Assembly: GCF_004827385.1 (NCBI RefSeq)
Contig: NZ_SRXN01000035.1
Location: 1-64,000 of the forward strand
DNA: 64,000 nt
Origin: Ensifer sp. MPMI2T
GTDB lineage: Bacteria > Pseudomonadota > Alphaproteobacteria > Rhizobiales > Rhizobiaceae
Direction: 5' to 3'
This document shows, in pieces, positions 61,031-64,000 of this stretch. Position numbers and translations under genes: made by a program. How positions within the stretch are numbered: position 1 is the stretch's first letter; each line of letters opens with the position of its first letter. The notes under the pieces are model-generated. The model was given only the letters and a program-made list of their open reading frames with translations, was not told where the DNA came from and ran no database searches.

Positions 61031-62257
61031 ATGACGAACATCAATCAATCCATTCCAGACCTATCCGCGGAGAGGGTGCGCATCCCGCCCTTCGCCTTTG
61101 TGCTGACCACATGCATTGGCGTCATCGGCTCCAACTCGCTGGCGCTCGGCCCGATCGCGCCGGAGGTAGCGCTGCGCCTCGGCGCGGACGTTCCCGCCGT
61201 GATGACGGCCTCGGGCGCCTTCGGTCTCGGCACGGCGGCGAGCGCCATTTTCCTTGGCCGCCTTATCGACCGCCATGGCCCGCGCCGCATGCTGGCGGCG
61301 GCGCTGATGCTCCTTGCCGCCGGGCTTGGCGGCAGCGCGGCCGCGCCGGCGCTGCCGCTGCTGGTCGCTTTCCAGCTCATCGTCGGCATCGCCGCGGGCA
61401 TCGCGCTTCCCTCCATCTATACACTGGCCTCGATCATCGCGCCGACCGGGCGCGAGAGCGAGACGATCGGCCTGGTGCTGACCGGCTGGACGCTCAGCAT
61501 GGTGGCCGGCGTGCCGCTTTCGGCTGCCATCGCCGATTTCGCCGGGTGGCGGACGGTTTATATCGTCGTCGCCACCGCTACCCTTCTCGCCTGCGTCGCC
61601 GTCCGGTTCGCAGCGGTTACAGAGGACTCCCGGGGCGGGCAGGTCGGCGGGGGCAGGGCGACCTCGCCGATCGCGGCGCTCGGCGTTCGCGGCGTCGCGC
61701 CGCTTCTTTCCGCCTGCGCGGCGTTCATGGCAGCCTTCTATGGCGTCTACGCCTATATTGGCGACCACCTCCATGCTGCACTCGGCCTGCCTGTCAGCGC
61801 CAACGGCCTCGTTGCGGTCTCCTATGGCTTCGGCTTCGGCGGCGCGGCCTTTCTCGACCGGCTGATCGATCGCTTCGGTGCGGGCAGGTTGCTGCCGCTC
61901 ATTTTCCTCGCCGTCGCCGGCGTCTACGTTGCGATGGCAGCGGCGAGCGGCTCCTATGTTGCGATCCTGGCGGTGGTATTTCTCTGGGGGCTCGCCAACC
62001 ACTTCGGGCTCAACGTGCTCATCATGCGGCTGACCGCGCTCGATCCCGCAAGGCGCGGCGCCATCATGGGGCTCAACAGCGGCGTCACCTATCTCGCCCT
62101 CTTTGCCGGTACGATCGGCTTCGGCGCGGCCTATGCCGGAAGCGGCTTCTTCATCCTGCCGCTGGCGGCGGCGGTGCTGATGTTTGTGGCGGCCTTGTTC
62201 GCGGCACGGGCGCCGCGAAGCAACAGTGCCATGTCGCCTTTAATCGTAGCCGATTAA
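61031..62257 (+). CDS. MFS transporter with RIME-encoded C-terminus
   Basis: 408 residues with 12 predicted helices. GRLIDRHGPRRMLAAALMLL is the conserved MFS loop between helices 2 and 3; GAIMGLNSGVTYLALFAGT is late in the protein. It resembles DHA1/arabinose-efflux-like permeases and may export drugs or amino acids. The final eight codons and the stop lie within the RIME at 62231-62329, so the original C-terminus was replaced. Divergent from the Lrp regulator. Confidence 0.85.
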   Translation: MTNINQSIPDLSAERVRIPPFAFVLTTCIGVIGSNSLALGPIAPEVALRLGADVPAVMTASGAFGLGTAASAIFLGRLIDRHGPRRMLAAALMLLAAGLGGSAAAPALPLLVAFQLIVGIAAGIALPSIYTLASIIAPTGRESETIGLVLTGWTLSMVAGVPLSAAIADFAGWRTVYIVVATATLLACVAVRFAAVTEDSRGGQVGGGRATSPIAALGVRGVAPLLSACAAFMAAFYGVYAYIGDHLHAALGLPVSANGLVAVSYGFGFGGAAFLDRLIDRFGAGRLLPLIFLAVAGVYVAMAAASGSYVAILAVVFLWGLANHFGLNVLIMRLTALDPARRGAIMGLNSGVTYLALFAGTIGFGAAYAGSGFFILPLAAAVLMFVAALFAARAPRSNSAMSPLIVAD

Positions 62258-62329
62258 AGGACAAGAACATGCAGCAATTCAAAGTGCTACAGCGTCCTTT
62301 GCGTGTCTGAAAAGACGCGCGGCGCTGTA
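62231..62329. repeat. Full RIME element ending an MFS gene
   Basis: ATGTCGCCTTTAATCGTAGC, CGATTAAAGGACAAGAACAT, GCAGCAATTCAAAGTGCTAC, AGCGTCCTTTGCGTGTCTGA and AAAGACGCGCGGCGCTGTA. The MFS stop TAA at 62255 is inside the element. Confidence 0.9.
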
Positions 62330-62476
62330 GTTATCGATGAAGTAAAATCCTGCAATGACGATCTCGTTACTTCCGGTATCCCGTTCGCTGGAGAATAGGC
62401 GGTTTTTGATCAGCTATTTTCGTGTTAGAGTGCTGCAAAAATTTGGGGGCCATGTGTTGAAACGGGAGGAAGAAAC

Positions 62477-63802
62477 ATGGCTATACAGGTCCCGACGGAT
62501 TTCCGCCGCGTGATTGTCGCCGCGTCGGTCGGAAACATTATCGAGTGGTATGACTTCTATATTTTCGGCAGCCTGGCCGCGGTGCTGTCGGTCAAGTTCT
62601 TCGAGCCATCGAACCCGGTCGCAGCGCTGTTGAGCACGATTGCGCTGTTTACCGCAGGCTTCCTGATCCGTCCGCTGGGGGCGTTTCTCTTCGGCTGGAT
62701 GGGTGACAGGGTTGGCCGCAAATACACGTTCCTGATGACTTTGAGCGGCATGGGCCTCGGCACCGGCGCGATCGGCCTGATCCCGACCTACGAGGCGATC
62801 GGCCTCACCGCCGCGTTCCTGCTCTTCGGCCTCAGAATGATTCAAGGCCTTTGCCTCGGCGGCGAGTATGGCGGCGCCATCACCTATGTGGCCGAGCATG
62901 TGCCCGACGAACGGCGCGGCTACTACACCGGCTGGCTGCAAACCTCCCCGACGCTTGGGATCGTCGTGTCGCTGGCGGTGGTCATCGCCACGCGCACCTA
63001 TTTCGGCAATGAAGTCTTCGAGGCATGGGCTTGGCGCGTGCCGTTCCTGCTGTCGTTCCTGCTGGTCGCCATCGCCATCTATATCAGGCTCCAGCTCCAG
63101 GAGACGCCGATTTTCGAGGAGATCAAGGCCAAGGGGCAGATGACCCGGAATCCCTGGAGGGAAGCCTTCCTCAGTTCCAACATCAAATATGTCGGGATCG
63201 CCACCATCGTGCTGATCGGGCAGGGGGTGGTCTGGTACAGCGGGCAGTTCTGGGCGCTGTACTTCCTGCAGCAGGTTTCCAAGGTGGACGCGCTGAGCTC
63301 GTCCTACATCGTCGGCGCCGCGCTGCTCCTTGCAACGCCGAGCCTGATTCTCTTCGGGTGGCTCTCCGACATCATCGGCCGCAAGCCGGTGATCCTCGGA
63401 GGCATGTTGCTCGCCGCGGTCACCTACTACCCGCTGTATCTGTGGCTCGGAACAGTGACGCAGCCCGACAACATCAACTATCCGACCGCGATCTTCATCA
63501 TCTTCATCCTCGTCTGCTATGTCGGGATGGTCTATGGGCCGGTCGGGGCGTTCCTGGCGGAATATTTCCCCGGCAGGATCCGCTACACGTCGGTATCGGT
63601 GCCCTATCACATCGGCAATGGCTGGGGCGGCGGACTGGTGCCCTTCGTCACCTCCGCAGCTTTCGCGGCCACCGGTAGCATCGGCTATGCGCTGATCTAT
63701 CCGATCGTCGTTCCCGCCATATGCTTCGTGCTCGCCGTGTTCCTGATGCCCGAGACGCGCCAAGTCAGCATATGGCAGCCGGCTGAGCCAAGGGCAGGGT
63801 GA
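62477..63802 (+). CDS. MHS-family metabolite:H+ symporter
   Basis: 441 residues with 12 helices. ASVGNIIEWYDFYIFGSLAA is the diagnostic start of the MHS group (ShiA/ProP/KgtP-like). FGWMGDRVGRKYTFLMTLSG and RMIQGLCLGGEYGGAITYVA are the MFS and MHS signatures. It imports organic acids or compatible solutes with protons; the substrate is not evident. GGGAGGAAGAAAC precedes the ATG. Transcribed alone. Confidence 0.92.
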   Translation: MAIQVPTDFRRVIVAASVGNIIEWYDFYIFGSLAAVLSVKFFEPSNPVAALLSTIALFTAGFLIRPLGAFLFGWMGDRVGRKYTFLMTLSGMGLGTGAIGLIPTYEAIGLTAAFLLFGLRMIQGLCLGGEYGGAITYVAEHVPDERRGYYTGWLQTSPTLGIVVSLAVVIATRTYFGNEVFEAWAWRVPFLLSFLLVAIAIYIRLQLQETPIFEEIKAKGQMTRNPWREAFLSSNIKYVGIATIVLIGQGVVWYSGQFWALYFLQQVSKVDALSSSYIVGAALLLATPSLILFGWLSDIIGRKPVILGGMLLAAVTYYPLYLWLGTVTQPDNINYPTAIFIIFILVCYVGMVYGPVGAFLAEYFPGRIRYTSVSVPYHIGNGWGGGLVPFVTSAAFAATGSIGYALIYPIVVPAICFVLAVFLMPETRQVSIWQPAEPRAG

Positions 63803-63877
63803 AGTCGCCCACATGCGGGTGATGAGCGTCGTGCGTCCGAGTGGCGCGCGGCGCCGGTGTTGTGGGGGTGAAATCTC

Positions 63878-63982
63878 TACAGCGCCGCGCGTCTTTTCAG
63901 ACGCGCAAAGGACGCTGTAGCACTTTGAATTACTGCATGTTCTTGTCCTTTAATCGGCTACGATTAAAGGCGACATGCAGTA
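63878..63982. repeat. Full RIME element (reference copy)
   Basis: TACAGCGCCGCGCGTCTTTT, CAGACGCGCAAAGGACGCTG, TAGCACTTTGAATTACTGCA, TGTTCTTGTCCTTTAATCGG, CTACGATTAAAGGCGACATG and CAGTAG. Both palindromes are almost intact, so this is the best reference in the window. Confidence 0.9.
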
Positions 63983-64000
63983 GCCGAGGCGGCACTCACT

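Noticed and set aside
62414..63814. 466-codon frame antisense to the MHS symporter
   Set aside because: Composition (His/Asp/Glu/Arg-rich) is that of an antisense shadow and the plus-strand gene is unmistakable.
1..64000. CRISPR arrays, tRNA or rRNA genes, prophage or insertion sequences
   Set aside because: I found no regular spaced repeats, no tRNA-like cloverleaf, no transposase or phage genes. The dispersed repeats are RIME-type palindromes and not CRISPR.

Overview
This is a high-GC alphaproteobacterial chromosome or megaplasmid segment, most likely from Sinorhizobium/Ensifer or a close relative. The strongest evidence is the intergenic repeats: at least five full-length and many partial copies of the mosaic element known as RIME in Rhizobiaceae (two palindromes joined by a conserved linker), plus other rhizobial palindromic repeats. 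Nucleotide cyclase-TPR proteins, DUF1127, BA14K, DUF2277, DUF2200 and DUF1801 genes fit the same group. I see no rRNA, tRNA, prophage, insertion sequence or CRISPR array.

Layout. 1-2.1 kb: the 3' part of a secreted di-haem cytochrome c and a Tat-exported HiPIP-type iron-sulfur protein. 2.3-15.8 kb: a cyclase-TPR protein, truncated haemoglobin, P5C-reductase-like gene, secreted sugar dehydrogenase-like propeller, an exported isoaspartyl methyltransferase overlapping a large membrane spermidine-synthase-like gene, a second cyclase-TPR protein, a GAF methionine sulfoxide reductase, a frameshifted alcohol dehydrogenase and a DUF6494 gene. 15.9-22.6 kb: a LysR/NmrA divergent pair, a TetR/YciI unit with a clear operator, a universal stress protein, a fluoride channel gene with a fluoride riboswitch, and a cyclase-less TPR regulator. 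22.8-36.7 kb: a sulfatase split by an in-frame TGA, a HAD phosphatase, glutathione transferase, an AAC(6')-like acetyltransferase, a third cyclase-TPR protein, VOC, AraC/peroxiredoxin, a double-BA14K protein and a methyltransferase.

36.7-43.5 kb: a degraded second copy of an ABC ATPase, split by one RIME and cut off by another. It is followed by a RIME-bounded two-gene sugar-modification module (Gfo/Idh/MocA oxidoreductase and DegT aminotransferase) and then an intact Fec-type iron/siderophore ABC importer (binding protein, two permeases, ATPase). 43.7-53.9 kb: GrpB, a 1118-residue SAM-cyclase-ATPase-TPR protein, a TylF-type methyltransferase, alpha-carbonic anhydrase, DUF2200, an ArgP/LysE amino-acid export pair and a DUF1127 protein. 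53.9-64 kb: two TetR-controlled detoxification loci with visible operators, several small domain proteins, an Lrp/MFS pair and an MHS-family symporter.

Taken together the region looks accessory or adaptive: stress, detoxification, transport and signalling genes, most as one- to three-gene units with their own regulators. No single large new system is evident. The most unusual features are four nucleotide cyclases of related architecture plus a fifth cyclase-less relative in 64 kb, RIME elements that break or finish coding regions, and two genes disrupted by single lesions.
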